From Maridesulfovibrio sp. (lineage in GTDB: Bacteria > Desulfobacterota > Desulfovibrionia > Desulfovibrionales > Desulfovibrionaceae), in NCBI RefSeq assembly GCF_963677005.1, contig NZ_OY781616.1, forward strand, positions 1,247,501 through 1,311,500: a DNA stretch of 64,000 nt. Direction: 5' to 3'. Position 1 is the stretch's first letter. Each line of letters starts with the position of its first letter. The notes under the pieces are model-generated. The model searched no databases. It worked only from the letters and a program-made list of their open reading frames with translations, and had not been told where the DNA came from. This document shows, piece by piece, positions 17,405-26,248 of the stretch. The position numbers and the translations under genes were made by a program.

Positions 17405-18973
17405 TCAATCCTGATACTTTTTACGGACCTCCATGATCTTGTCCAGATTATCAAAAAACAAATCCACAAGATCAGGGTCGAACATCTTCTCCCTGTTCTG
17501 CTTCAGATAATCCAAAGCCTGATCCACAGGCCACGCCTTCTTATAGACACGCTCACTGCAAAGAGCATCGAAAACATCAGTTATGCAGAGTATGCGTCCG
17601 GCAATGCTTATTTCATCCTTCTGCAACTTCTGCGGATAACCGGATCCATCCCAGTATTCGTGATGCTCGTGAGCGATGGTAGCAGCAGTTTTCAACAGCT
17701 TCCTGTTGCTGGCTCGCAGGATGCTGTAACCGATCTCTGTATGCGTGCGCATAATAGCCAGTTCTTCCGGGGTCAGTTTGCCGGGTTTGAGCAGGATTGA
17801 ATCCGGAATGCCTATCTTTCCTACATCATGCATGGGAGAAGCATAATAGAGTTCATCAACCTCCATCTGATCCAGCCCCATGGCCAGTCCTAAAATACGA
17901 ACTATTTCGGAAACCCTGATGACGTGAAAAGCTGTTTCCTTGGAACGGAACTCCACTACTTCACCGAGCATGCGCACTATTTCCTTCTGGGTATCGAGAA
18001 TCTCCTGATTGAGATAAATATTATCGAATGCAACACCGACATTGTCGGAAAAAATTCGTAGCAGATCCTCATCCTGCTCGGAAAAACTGCGACCTTCACC
18101 TTCCACATACAAAAGATGGGAACCTTTCATCCTGGTTGGAAGATAGCCGATATAATCGTTGCCCATAAAACAGCCATGCCCGATTCTGCAGATTTCCTTG
18201 AATCTGGCACGCGTTTCTTCGTTCAGTTCCTTGCAGTCATCCACGGAACTTTTGCAGAAAGCATACCTTCCGGTGGAGGCAATTACCTGCATATCCTTGT
18301 GGTCCGCACTGGAAACCGCCACACCGTTACCTTCCATGTATACCGAATCTCGAAGCCCCATGAGGGAAATAACCTGTGTCAGGACCCCCTGCGCCAGCTT
18401 GTTTACGGACTTTTCCTTGAACAGGTCGCCTGATGCTTCGATAATGTGCTTGAGCCCCTTGCGGTTCTGCTCAATGATCTGAATATCGCGGTATGAACGC
18501 AGCGCGGAGAGCACGGACGTGAAAAGTCTCTGTGCGGTCAACTCCGCCTTGTGCTTGTAATCATTGATGTCGTATTCGATTATAACCTTGCGTTCAGGGG
18601 CCTGCCCCGGTTGCCCGGTACGCAGGATAATCCTGACCATGGTATTCTTCAGTTCCCCGCGGATGGTACGCACAAGTTCAAGCCCGGCATGGTTTGTCTC
18701 CATAACCACATCCAGAAGAATAACTGCGATATCCGGTTCATTTTTTATTATCTGCAGAGCTTCTTCTGCCGTATATGCGCTCAGGAACTCAAGGCCGGCG
18801 CCTTCGAATTCAAAATCATCAAGGACCAGACGTGTGGTACTGTGAACATCCTCCTCGTCATCCACGATAAGAATCTTCCAGTTCTTCTCTCTCAGTACTC
18901 CGTTATCATCCTCCGGATTCTCTTCCGCAAAAAGGAGTTCATCTTCATCGAACATTTTTTCGTCAGCAGTCAT
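17405..18973 (-). CDS. Response regulator with REC, DUF3369 and HD-GYP domains
   Basis: This 522-residue protein begins with an acidic tail (FDEDELLFAEE). A receiver domain follows at 32-150 (D39, D40 and phosphoacceptor D88 in ILLDVVM), then a DUF3369 middle domain (about 165-320). The HD-GYP phosphodiesterase has HD at 382-383 (SPMHDVGKIGIP) and GYP at 445-447 (DGSGYP). HD-GYP enzymes of this kind hydrolyse c-di-GMP, so phosphorylation probably lowers the second messenger. The gene follows the receiver-kinase gene after 19 bases, so that protein is the likely partner. Confidence 0.92.
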   Translation of the reverse strand: MTADEKMFDEDELLFAEENPEDDNGVLREKNWKILIVDDEEDVHSTTRLVLDDFEFEGAGLEFLSAYTAEEALQIIKNEPDIAVILLDVVMETNHAGLELVRTIRGELKNTMVRIILRTGQPGQAPERKVIIEYDINDYKHKAELTAQRLFTSVLSALRSYRDIQIIEQNRKGLKHIIEASGDLFKEKSVNKLAQGVLTQVISLMGLRDSVYMEGNGVAVSSADHKDMQVIASTGRYAFCKSSVDDCKELNEETRARFKEICRIGHGCFMGNDYIGYLPTRMKGSHLLYVEGEGRSFSEQDEDLLRIFSDNVGVAFDNIYLNQEILDTQKEIVRMLGEVVEFRSKETAFHVIRVSEIVRILGLAMGLDQMEVDELYYASPMHDVGKIGIPDSILLKPGKLTPEELAIMRTHTEIGYSILRASNRKLLKTAATIAHEHHEYWDGSGYPQKLQKDEISIAGRILCITDVFDALCSERVYKKAWPVDQALDYLKQNREKMFDPDLVDLFFDNLDKIMEVRKKYQD

Positions 18974-18992
18974 TCTCTGGTACCTCTTAAAT

Positions 18993-20162
18993 TCATGTTC
19001 GCATATTTTTCATCGGGATGTTGACACTGAAAACAGTCCCGCCGGAGTCAGACCTGCCGACAGCAACTCCCCAATTGTATCCGGAGACAATACGGTCGAC
19101 GATGCTGAGTCCCATTCCCACAGCATCCGGTCTTTTGGTAAAAAACGGGTCAAAGAGGAACGGCAGGTCGTCCGCATCCACCCCCTGTCCGTTGTCACTT
19201 ACTTCGATGCAGCATACAGTCTTCTCCACCCTGACGGACAAGCCCACCTGAGGATTTTCCCTGTTGCAAAAAAACACCGCATTTTTCAACAACTCTTCAA
19301 CTACTTTTTTGAAAAGATCAGTTTTCGCGTCAATGGACACTTTTTCAACAGAAATATCAAAATTAACATCACGGCCCGAATCGGCAGCAAAGCTCCTTAT
19401 ATTTTCAAAGACTTCAGAAACAGCAGCTTCGATGTCTGTTTCGGAATGGTCGCAATAACTTATGGCCGCAAAATCGGAAACACTGTCCACAATCCTTTCA
19501 AGCCTTCCGGTCTCCTCGGAAATGGTTTCCAGATATTTCAGGGTGTCCGGCCTGTCCTCAAGTTTTCTGGAGGCAAGATTGGCAAAACCATTGATTGTCA
19601 TTGTCCGGTTTCTTATCTGATGGGCCACGGACATGGCCATACGGGCCAGACTGGTACGGTTGCTCTCTATCTTGAGCAAATCCCTGTAGGACCGCAGAGC
19701 CGTTGTCATGGATGTTGCCAGCCTCTGCGATGTAACCTCCGCCTTCTGCCAGTAATCATTGATATCCAACTCTGTTATGACCTTATGCTCCGGAGCAAAA
19801 CCGGGCTGGCCGGTACGCAGAATTATTCTTATAAACCTGTTGTTAAGCATCTCGCGAATGCGTAAGGCAACATCCAACCCCGCAGTGTTGCTTTCCATGA
19901 CAACATCGAGAAGAATGACCGCAAAATCGAGTTCCTTCTCCAGTATTTTTAAGGATTCCTCGCCACTGTATGCACTGCTGAATTCAAGATTCCTTCCTTC
20001 GAAAATGAAATCTCCAAGAACCATTCTGGTCATTGAGTGAACATCCGGTTCATCGTCGACAATAAGCACGCGCCACGGCTCAACAGGCTCAAGACCGGAC
20101 TCTTCCGATTCCTCTCCGGAAAAAAGAAGCTCATCGTCTTCAAACATCTTTGAATTCTGCAT
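18993..20162 (-). CDS. Receiver-histidine kinase hybrid
   Basis: This 389-residue soluble protein starts with the same acidic motif as its neighbour (FEDDELLFSGEE). A receiver follows with its phosphoacceptor at about D86 (ILLDVVM), then a dimerisation helix with the H-box SVAHQIRNRTMTI (His near 181). The HATPase domain has N-box ELLKNAVFF, G1 VSDNGQGVD, F-box FLFDPFFTKRP and G2 GMGLSIVDRI. No sensor domain or membrane segment is present, so input probably comes by phosphotransfer to the receiver. The ATG at 20162 follows GGGAG; the longer frame to 20183 lacks an SD. Confidence 0.9.
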   Translation of the reverse strand: MQNSKMFEDDELLFSGEESEESGLEPVEPWRVLIVDDEPDVHSMTRMVLGDFIFEGRNLEFSSAYSGEESLKILEKELDFAVILLDVVMESNTAGLDVALRIREMLNNRFIRIILRTGQPGFAPEHKVITELDINDYWQKAEVTSQRLATSMTTALRSYRDLLKIESNRTSLARMAMSVAHQIRNRTMTINGFANLASRKLEDRPDTLKYLETISEETGRLERIVDSVSDFAAISYCDHSETDIEAAVSEVFENIRSFAADSGRDVNFDISVEKVSIDAKTDLFKKVVEELLKNAVFFCNRENPQVGLSVRVEKTVCCIEVSDNGQGVDADDLPFLFDPFFTKRPDAVGMGLSIVDRIVSGYNWGVAVGRSDSGGTVFSVNIPMKNMRT

Positions 20163-20376
20163 TAAACTCCCTGCCGCGATCATTTTAGTCTAATAAACTC
20201 AGGTCACATGCTACCCTACTTCACCTGAAATATAAATATGACTGACACAAAAAATAAGACTAACTGTACCCGGACGTCCTCATAAAGTGTGTTACAGCTT
20301 CAGTTATAGTTATTTTCCTTGAGTAATTCATCAGGATAAATTAAAGTTCGGATGTTTTTAAATAAAGGACGGATCA

Positions 20377-20607
20377 ATGTTGGAAATAGTCACTATATTG
20401 ATTTCATTTATCATATTCGCTTTTATAATTTTTTCCACTTATTCTTCAAGGAATGAAAAATTTGCTCAACGCAAAAAAGCATATGAGATTAAAGAAGCGC
20501 ACATGAATAAATCCATGGATATGATCCGCACCGAAATTTCTCTTCTGGAAAAAGAAATCCACTCTGTACGTAACCGGTTTGAAGAACTTGACGATTTTTC
20601 CGGATAA
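20377..20607 (+). CDS. Small membrane protein with coiled coil
   Basis: This 76-residue protein has one N-terminal membrane segment (about 3-22) and then a charged helix with heptad-like spacing (MDMIRTEISLLEKEIHSVRNRFEEL). The shape resembles PspB-type proteins, but I see no sequence match strong enough to name it. AAGGACGG precedes the ATG. It is followed after 35 bases by another membrane/coiled-coil gene and then a terminator, so the two form a small operon. Confidence 0.7.
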   Translation: MLEIVTILISFIIFAFIIFSTYSSRNEKFAQRKKAYEIKEAHMNKSMDMIRTEISLLEKEIHSVRNRFEELDDFSG

Positions 20608-20642
20608 CGCCGGGTAACCATACTCATTTTTATGGACTTCTG

Positions 20643-21050
20643 ATGATTATCGTATTGCTGCTGATAGCTGTAGGGGCAGTTGGAACTGTTCTCGTATGCA
20701 AATCCATTTCTGCAGGTTTTGACACCAAAAACGAAATGATAACTGAAATGGAAAAATCCTTGAACGAGGAACAGAAAGAACTGCGCCTGAGAAGACGGGA
20801 ACTCAAGAGAGAGCTTGAAAACCTGAAGAGAGACTTGAAAAGCAACAATACCAGAAAGGACACAGCCCCGTCTGCCCCCTCATCCCTGCAGGACTGGTTG
20901 ATAGATACGGAACTGGTGGGAATGGGCCAGTACAAAAAGGCGGAAAGATACGCCAAGGAAAAAAATCTTGATATGATATCAGCCCTGCTGACGCTGAACA
21001 TGATTACTGTGGACACCTACGAAAAAGCAAAAAAAATGAAATTAAGATAA
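20643..21050 (+). CDS. Small membrane protein with coiled coil and C-terminal helical domain
   Basis: This 135-residue protein has a membrane segment (2-20), then a strongly charged coiled coil (ELRLRRRELKRELENLKRDLK). A Pro/Ser linker leads to a compact helical end (LQDWLIDTELVGMGQYKKAERYAKEKNLDMISALLTLNMI...). The last part loosely recalls the small N-terminal helical domains of type II secretion/pilus ATPases, but this is only an impression. It is second in an operon with the 76-residue protein. Confidence 0.7.
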   Translation: MIIVLLLIAVGAVGTVLVCKSISAGFDTKNEMITEMEKSLNEEQKELRLRRRELKRELENLKRDLKSNNTRKDTAPSAPSSLQDWLIDTELVGMGQYKKAERYAKEKNLDMISALLTLNMITVDTYEKAKKMKLR

Positions 21051-21072
21051 AAATATTTGATTCAAATATCTC

Positions 21073-21108
21073 AAAAAGCTTCGCGATGTACTGTTGCGAA
21101 GCTTTTTT
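21073..21108 (+). terminator. Intrinsic terminator after the coiled-coil gene pair
   Basis: AAAAAGCTTCGC pairs with GCGAAGCTTTTTT around an 11-base loop, 22 bases after the stop codon. Confidence 0.85.
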
Positions 21109-21321
21109 ATTCGCCTCGGAACAGCCCGGATAAAAAAAATTCATGTGGCAGCAGCATAGGTCTTAACAAGGAGTCAATTCAGTTTCCTTACCGAGGCCCG
21201 GCAACAATCTAAAATGCAGATGCTATATTTTTCCTTGAAATGCCCGCTGAATTTTCTTACCCCTAGACCTCAACCTGAATAGGTTGTCTTTAAAAGAACT
21301 GAAGCTTTGCAGGAGTTATAA

Positions 21322-21534
21322 ATGCCTATTTATGAATTCAAATGTTCCAAATGCGGCAAGGAATTTGACGAACTGATCATGCCCGGCAAGGGAATTGAAG
21401 CGGTCTGCCCGGAATGCGGCAGCGACCAATGTGAAAAACTTGTTTCCATGGGAAATGTGCGCCCCAACGGAATACCCAAGGGAAAAGGCGGATATCGTGC
21501 CCCTGCCTGCAAAGGGTGTGGCGGTTCCAAATAA
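21322..21534 (+). CDS. FmdB-family zinc ribbon protein
   Basis: This 70-residue protein has the FmdB zinc ribbon: MPIYEFKCSKCGKEFDEL with CxxC, then VCPECGSD with the second CxxC, and a Gly-rich tail with a further CKGCGG. FmdB proteins are often called putative regulators, but the ribbon is found widely with unproven function. CAGGAG precedes the ATG, and the gene is flanked by terminators on both sides, so it is monocistronic. Confidence 0.85.
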   Translation: MPIYEFKCSKCGKEFDELIMPGKGIEAVCPECGSDQCEKLVSMGNVRPNGIPKGKGGYRAPACKGCGGSK

Positions 21535-21585
21535 CCTCTCTTCTTCACGCAGGCTGCCGATGAAGCGCTGTCTGCTGCGTTAATG

Positions 21586-21637
21586 AAAAAAGCATGAAAC
21601 CGGGCGTATGTCATATACGTTTCGTTTCATGCTTTTT
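21586..21637 (+). terminator. Intrinsic terminator after the FmdB gene
   Basis: AAAAAAGCATGAAAC pairs with GTTTCATGCTTTTT, with an inner CGTAT/ATACG hairpin. This gives a long nested stem followed by CTT. Confidence 0.8.
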
Positions 21638-21777
21638 CTTGTGCCTTGCAGGCACATTCCCGGCAGGCCGGCTAGAGTGTAACTCCATGATCAGCGGAGA
21701 ATGTCCAGCCCCTGTGATCAGGACAGACCGGATGCTACAAAAACAGATTATAAAAAGACACGTTGTTATCAGAATCT

Positions 21778-22185
21778 CTACTCTGAATCTTTTTCAGCAT
21801 TTCTGATACGTTCCATATCCTCCTCAAAGGAGGCAATTTTCCATGGAAAAGATTTACGCGCAGTCATCACTGCAAAATTTTCGACCTCCTGCGCCCACTG
21901 ACGGTAATCCTCAAGAATCCTTTCACCAAGAGGAGTGAGGCTGCACCCTTTACGCCCTCTGGTTTTAAGGACTAAAGATTCGCCCAGAACATCTTCAGTA
22001 TTTTTCAGACGGCCCCAGGCCGCCCGATAAGACATACCCAGTGCCTTGGCCGCCTTGTTAAGCGACCCCTGTTTTTCTATCTGCTCCAGAAGTTGTGCTC
22101 TTCCAAGACCGAACAGCATTCCTTCTTCTGTTTCCAACCAGAGGTTAAGTCTAACCCGCGGGCAGAATTCTTCTTCATCCGACAT
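21778..22185 (-). CDS. ModE-like winged-helix regulator
   Basis: This 135-residue protein has the ModE N-terminal domain: RVRLNLWLETEEGMLFGLGRAQLLEQIEKQGSLNKAAKALGMSYRAAWGRLKNTEDVLGESLVLKTRGRKGCSLTPLGERIL. The molybdate-binding TOBE (Mop) domains of full ModE are missing, so it is either a ligand-free or a differently sensing regulator. GGAGG precedes the ATG. It stands alone, about 26 kb from the tungstate transporter genes in this window, whose promoter has a palindrome of the right general type. A link is possible but unproven. Confidence 0.85.
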   Translation of the reverse strand: MSDEEEFCPRVRLNLWLETEEGMLFGLGRAQLLEQIEKQGSLNKAAKALGMSYRAAWGRLKNTEDVLGESLVLKTRGRKGCSLTPLGERILEDYRQWAQEVENFAVMTARKSFPWKIASFEEDMERIRNAEKDSE

Positions 22186-22392
22186 CAGCAGTCCTCCAGA
22201 TACATTTCGTAATCAGCATGTATGTTTTTCATAACATAAATTCACACGACTGAAAACAACCCTTGCATTTATTGAAACCGTAATTAAGTTAAAGCCCCTG
22301 CGCAAAATCAGACTTTATTCCGATTTAATCAACAAGTTATCCAATATATGCTGAATTTCAGCAAATAAGGAATCCGGAGTACTTTTCACAGT

Positions 22393-23787
22393 ATGAACAT
22401 GAGCACCGCGGACATGACAAACGCCCCGTACAGAACAATATGGAATCTGTCATGGCCTCAAATATTAATGATGTTTTTCCACCTTACGATAGGCTTGGTC
22501 GACGTATGGGTGGCATCCAAACTTGGAAGAGAAATTCAGGCTTCCATGGGGATGATCAGCCAATCGCTGGTATTCTTCATGGTCATTGCCGTTGCCACGG
22601 CCAACGGAGCTGTCGCCGCCATCAGCCAGTCCCTTGGGGCCGGGAAAAATCTGAGGGCCAAACGATACGTAGGATTATGCTGTATACTTGGCGCCATAAC
22701 CGGTCTTGTAATTTTCACAGCAGGATACCCTTTCCGCAACGGCATACTTTCCATATTAAGGGTCCCCGGAGAGCTGCGCTCAATAATGGAATATTTTATT
22801 CAGGTATTCCTGTTTCTCGTGCCCATCTATTACATGCTCATCATAACCAACGCCGTTTTCAGGGCGCAAAAAAAAGTTATGATGCCTCTGTACAGCATGA
22901 TCATAGTCACAACTCTGAACACTATCGGAGACCTGGGGCTTGGGATGGGGCTGTGGGGTTTTCCGGACATGGGCTACATGGGGCTGGCCTGGGCGACTTT
23001 CGGCTCCATAACCGCCGGGGCACTTTTCAACCTGGCAGTACTCTACAGGACGGGATATCTGCGCCGCAGATGCCTGGCCCCGCTTCGCTGGATGAAAAAG
23101 GCATTTCCGTATCTGTTCAAAGTGGCCTGGCCCAGCGGGTTGATGCAACTGGTCTGGCATTCCGGGTACATGGTGCTTTACTCCATAACCGCAACCCTGC
23201 CGGAGAACAACATCATCGCCCTTGCCGGCATGACCGCAGGGATAAGGATCGAATCCATCCTTTTTCTGCCGGCATTTGCGTTCAACATGACCGCATCTAT
23301 CATTATCGGCCACTATCTGGGGGACGGTAAACCGGAAGAAGCAAAAAAATTCGGGTTCAGAATTCTCTTTCTGGCCATAGGATTTCTGAGCATAACCGCC
23401 CTGTTGCTCTGGCAGGTAATCTATCCGGTTACCTCGATCATAGCTCCGGAACAGGTGGTCCTTGATGAAGCTGTAAACTATCTGTATTATAATATGCTTG
23501 CGATTCCCTTCACACTGACCACAATGATCATGGCCGGTGCTCTGAACGGAGCCGGAGCCACGCTCTACAACCTGTTCATCTTCGGCATCACCGTGTGGGG
23601 ATGCAGGCTGCCGCTGGCCTACATGCTGGGGCACGAGATTATGCATTCCGCAACCGGCATCTGGATGGCCATGCTTATTTCGCAGGGATTGCAGGCAGCT
23701 ATCATTTTTTACACTTTCGCGTGCCGTAATTGGCAGAAGTTCAGCATGATTAAAAAGAAAAATCATAAAAGGATTGCAAATGCATAA
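22393..23787 (+). CDS. MATE-family efflux transporter
   Basis: This 464-residue protein has about 12 membrane segments in two similar halves: WNLSWPQILMMFFHLTIGLVDVWVASKLG at the N-terminus and FKVAWPSGLMQLVWHSGYMVLYSI at the second half, with NGAVAAISQSLGAG after helix 2. It would export a cationic compound or lipid-linked molecule in exchange for Na+ or H+. The start codon could be 22393 or 22399. The 3' end overlaps the start of the DUF2156 gene by eight bases, so the products may work together. Confidence 0.92.
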   Translation: MNMSTADMTNAPYRTIWNLSWPQILMMFFHLTIGLVDVWVASKLGREIQASMGMISQSLVFFMVIAVATANGAVAAISQSLGAGKNLRAKRYVGLCCILGAITGLVIFTAGYPFRNGILSILRVPGELRSIMEYFIQVFLFLVPIYYMLIITNAVFRAQKKVMMPLYSMIIVTTLNTIGDLGLGMGLWGFPDMGYMGLAWATFGSITAGALFNLAVLYRTGYLRRRCLAPLRWMKKAFPYLFKVAWPSGLMQLVWHSGYMVLYSITATLPENNIIALAGMTAGIRIESILFLPAFAFNMTASIIIGHYLGDGKPEEAKKFGFRILFLAIGFLSITALLLWQVIYPVTSIIAPEQVVLDEAVNYLYYNMLAIPFTLTTMIMAGALNGAGATLYNLFIFGITVWGCRLPLAYMLGHEIMHSATGIWMAMLISQGLQAAIIFYTFACRNWQKFSMIKKKNHKRIANA

Positions 23788-24664
23788 CGAATTCAAGCCG
23801 ATCACACTTGAATGTCAGGATAAATTTGATAAAGCGCTGGCTGTATGCCCGCAACACACCTCGGATTACACATTCTCCAACATCTGGGGCTGGACCGATT
23901 ACTACGGTCTGGAACTCAAATGCGGAGAAGAAAATCTGATCCACGTCCGCCAGACAAAACCGGAAACAGTCAACTGGGCGCCAATAGGAGACTGGTTCAA
24001 CGTGGACTGGGCCAAATGCAGTCTCATGAATACTCCGGGCACAAAATTTACCCGCGTGCCGGAGAAACTTGCCCTGCACCTGGAGGGAATCTTCGGAAAC
24101 AGACTGCAGATTGAAGAAAACCGCGGTCATTTCGATTATGTCTATTCAGTGCAGGAACTGATTGAACTGCGAGGCAACAAATTTCACAAAAAAAAGAACC
24201 TGCTCCGCCAGTTCATGAAAAAGTATGACTATGAATACCGCGAAATAACAGCAGACTGCGTCGAAGAAGTCCTTGAAATGCAGCTTGAATGGTACCGCTG
24301 GCAGGAGGAAAACAACAGTTCCGACGCACTGGAGGCGGAAAACGAGGCCATCGCAAAAGTGCTCAAGGAGATGGACACAATCAAGAATCTCACCGGCGGC
24401 ACGCTGCGCATCGGCAATCGCATAATCGCATACACCATTGCGGAACCTCTGGGCGAAGACACCATCGTCATCCATTTCGAGAAGGGTAACACCTACTTCA
24501 AGGGCGTATATCAGGCTATCAACCAGATGTTTCTGGAAAATAACGCCAGCGACAAAAAATTTGTCAACCGCGAACAGGACCTTGGTGAAGAAGGACTGCG
24601 CAAGGCTAAAATGTCCTACAATCCGATTGACTTCATGAAAAAATACGAAATCACCGTTCTCTGA
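23780..24664 (+). CDS. DUF2156 (phosphatidylglycerol lysyltransferase C-terminal-like) protein
   Basis: This 294-residue protein is predicted to have two GNAT-like folds. The DUF2156 family pattern is seen in FKPITLECQDKFDKAL, TFSNIWGWTDYYGLEL, the basic turn GNKFHKKKNLLRQFMKKYDYEYREI and the end VNREQDLGEEGLRKAKMSYNPIDFMKKYEI. Relatives transfer aminoacyl groups from tRNA to lipids or peptides, but this soluble version lacks the membrane half of MprF. The ATG at 23780 is preceded by AAAAGG, with an alternative TTG at 23774. It overlaps the MATE gene and precedes a phosphodiesterase gene. Confidence 0.82.
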   Translation: MHNEFKPITLECQDKFDKALAVCPQHTSDYTFSNIWGWTDYYGLELKCGEENLIHVRQTKPETVNWAPIGDWFNVDWAKCSLMNTPGTKFTRVPEKLALHLEGIFGNRLQIEENRGHFDYVYSVQELIELRGNKFHKKKNLLRQFMKKYDYEYREITADCVEEVLEMQLEWYRWQEENNSSDALEAENEAIAKVLKEMDTIKNLTGGTLRIGNRIIAYTIAEPLGEDTIVIHFEKGNTYFKGVYQAINQMFLENNASDKKFVNREQDLGEEGLRKAKMSYNPIDFMKKYEITVL

Positions 24665-24728
24665 TGTCGGTCTGAAAGCCGCAGATTGAAATTACTGAAT
24701 TCCGGTCATAACAAGGCGGGGGATTGAA

Positions 24729-26024
24729 TTGCTTTTTACTTCACCGGAAAGAGAAAGATTTGTGGTGGTGGGGCTGGATGGTCTTCCGGCCTCACTGGCC
24801 ATTAAATGGGCGGACAGACTCCCGAACCTGGCCCGCATTGCAGGAAAATGTGAACCGCTCACGGCCGAAATCCCGGAACTCTCGCCGGTGAACTGGACTT
24901 CCTTCTTTACCGCCGAACCTCCGCAGAAACACGGGGTATACGGGTTTACCTCCATCCACCCCGAAAGCTACACCCTTTCCATAAACAATTTCAGTCAGGT
25001 GCTCTGCCCGACCGTGTTCGACCTCCTGGGGCGGAAAGGACTGGTCAGCAAGATTGTCAACCTGCCGAACACCTACCCCGCAAAACAACTCCGCGGGATG
25101 CTGGTCTCCGGATTCGTATCCGAGACAATGGAAAAAGCGGTTTATCCCCCTTTTCTGCTAGGCCCTCTCCGGGAAGCAGGCTACGTGCTTGAAGCGGATA
25201 CTTCACGGGGAATAATGGACCCGGATTATCTTTTCGAACAGGTCTCCATGACCCTTGCAGGCAGACTGAAGGCTCTGGAACTCCTCTGGAACGATCTGGC
25301 CTGGGACCTGTTCACCATTGTTTTTACCGAGACGGACCGTTTGTTTCACTTCTTTTATCCGGCTTTCGAAGACAGGGATCACCCCCAGTATGGACGCGCA
25401 GCAGAATTCATGCACAAGTGGGACAAAGCGCTCGGAACCGTGCTGGACAAATTCGACGCCCTGCCCGGCCCCAAAAAACTCATCGCCTTTGCCGACCACG
25501 GTTTCACTTCCCTTGAAACAGAGGTAGACCTGAACGCATTCCTTGTCCGCAACGGATACCTGCGCTACAGCACTCCACCATCCGATCAATGGGATTCCTC
25601 TGTCATCAGCTCCGATTCCGCTGCCTTCGCCCTTGATCCCGGAAGAATTTATATTCATACCCCGGATCGTTTTTCGCGGGGAAATATTTCACCGGACAGG
25701 ATCACCGAACTCTCCTCGCAACTGCGTGACAGACTCATGAAGCTGGAGTTCAACGGAGTCAAGGTTATGGACAAGGTGCTGCTGCGTACAGAAGCTTACG
25801 GAACCGATCCTGAAGGAATGCCGCCGGACCTGATCTGCATCGCTAAGCCGGGATTCGACCTCAAGGCCAAATTCGACCGCAGCGAGGTCTTCGGATTTCA
25901 CGGCCGGACGGGGACCCACACACGCGAAGATGCTTTTTTCTACAGTTCGGACGACGAACAGATTGAATTCATGCACCAGACAGGGCGGATGCTCCTCGAT
26001 TGGTTCGGAATACCCCTGCCCTGA
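24729..26024 (+). CDS. Alkaline phosphatase-superfamily phosphodiesterase/nucleotide pyrophosphatase
   Basis: This 431-residue protein has two-metal active-site motifs of type I phosphodiesterases: VVVGLDGLP (first Asp), SPVNWTSFFTAE with a Thr nucleophile, ETDRLFHFF, FADHGF and the C-terminal GRTGTHTREDAFF. No signal peptide is visible, so it appears cytoplasmic. The start is TTG preceded by GGCGGGGG. It could hydrolyse a phosphodiester or phosphomonoester on a nucleotide, lipid or glycan. Position after the MATE and DUF2156 genes hints at a shared envelope task. Confidence 0.82.
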   Translation: MLFTSPERERFVVVGLDGLPASLAIKWADRLPNLARIAGKCEPLTAEIPELSPVNWTSFFTAEPPQKHGVYGFTSIHPESYTLSINNFSQVLCPTVFDLLGRKGLVSKIVNLPNTYPAKQLRGMLVSGFVSETMEKAVYPPFLLGPLREAGYVLEADTSRGIMDPDYLFEQVSMTLAGRLKALELLWNDLAWDLFTIVFTETDRLFHFFYPAFEDRDHPQYGRAAEFMHKWDKALGTVLDKFDALPGPKKLIAFADHGFTSLETEVDLNAFLVRNGYLRYSTPPSDQWDSSVISSDSAAFALDPGRIYIHTPDRFSRGNISPDRITELSSQLRDRLMKLEFNGVKVMDKVLLRTEAYGTDPEGMPPDLICIAKPGFDLKAKFDRSEVFGFHGRTGTHTREDAFFYSSDDEQIEFMHQTGRMLLDWFGIPLP

Positions 26025-26248
26025 CCTGCCAAACATATCCGTTTCGGTTCCAGCAATAGAGGACCCTGTTTTAACATATCAAATCATGGGCAAGACACGC
26101 CCCCCATGAACGCCCTACTTGCATTTGACTTGCCGGAACGGAAAAGGATACCAATGGTTCCTGATTTTCTGAATGTCGGAATCCTGATTGCCCGACTGCC
26201 GAGTATTTAAATTTCCGCCTCCAAGGCCGAACCCGAACAAGAATCAAC

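Noticed and set aside
21778..22185. A full ModE metal sensor
   Set aside because: The protein is only 135 residues and ends after the winged helix; no Mop/TOBE domain follows in any frame.
22780..23805. A 341-codon open frame on minus
   Set aside because: Antisense shadow of the MATE gene, with composition unlike a protein.
26120..26140. A second sigma-54-like site on minus (GGCAAG...ATGC)
   Set aside because: The GG-N10-GC spacing fits, but both boxes have mismatches and it would read into the convergent phosphodiesterase gene.
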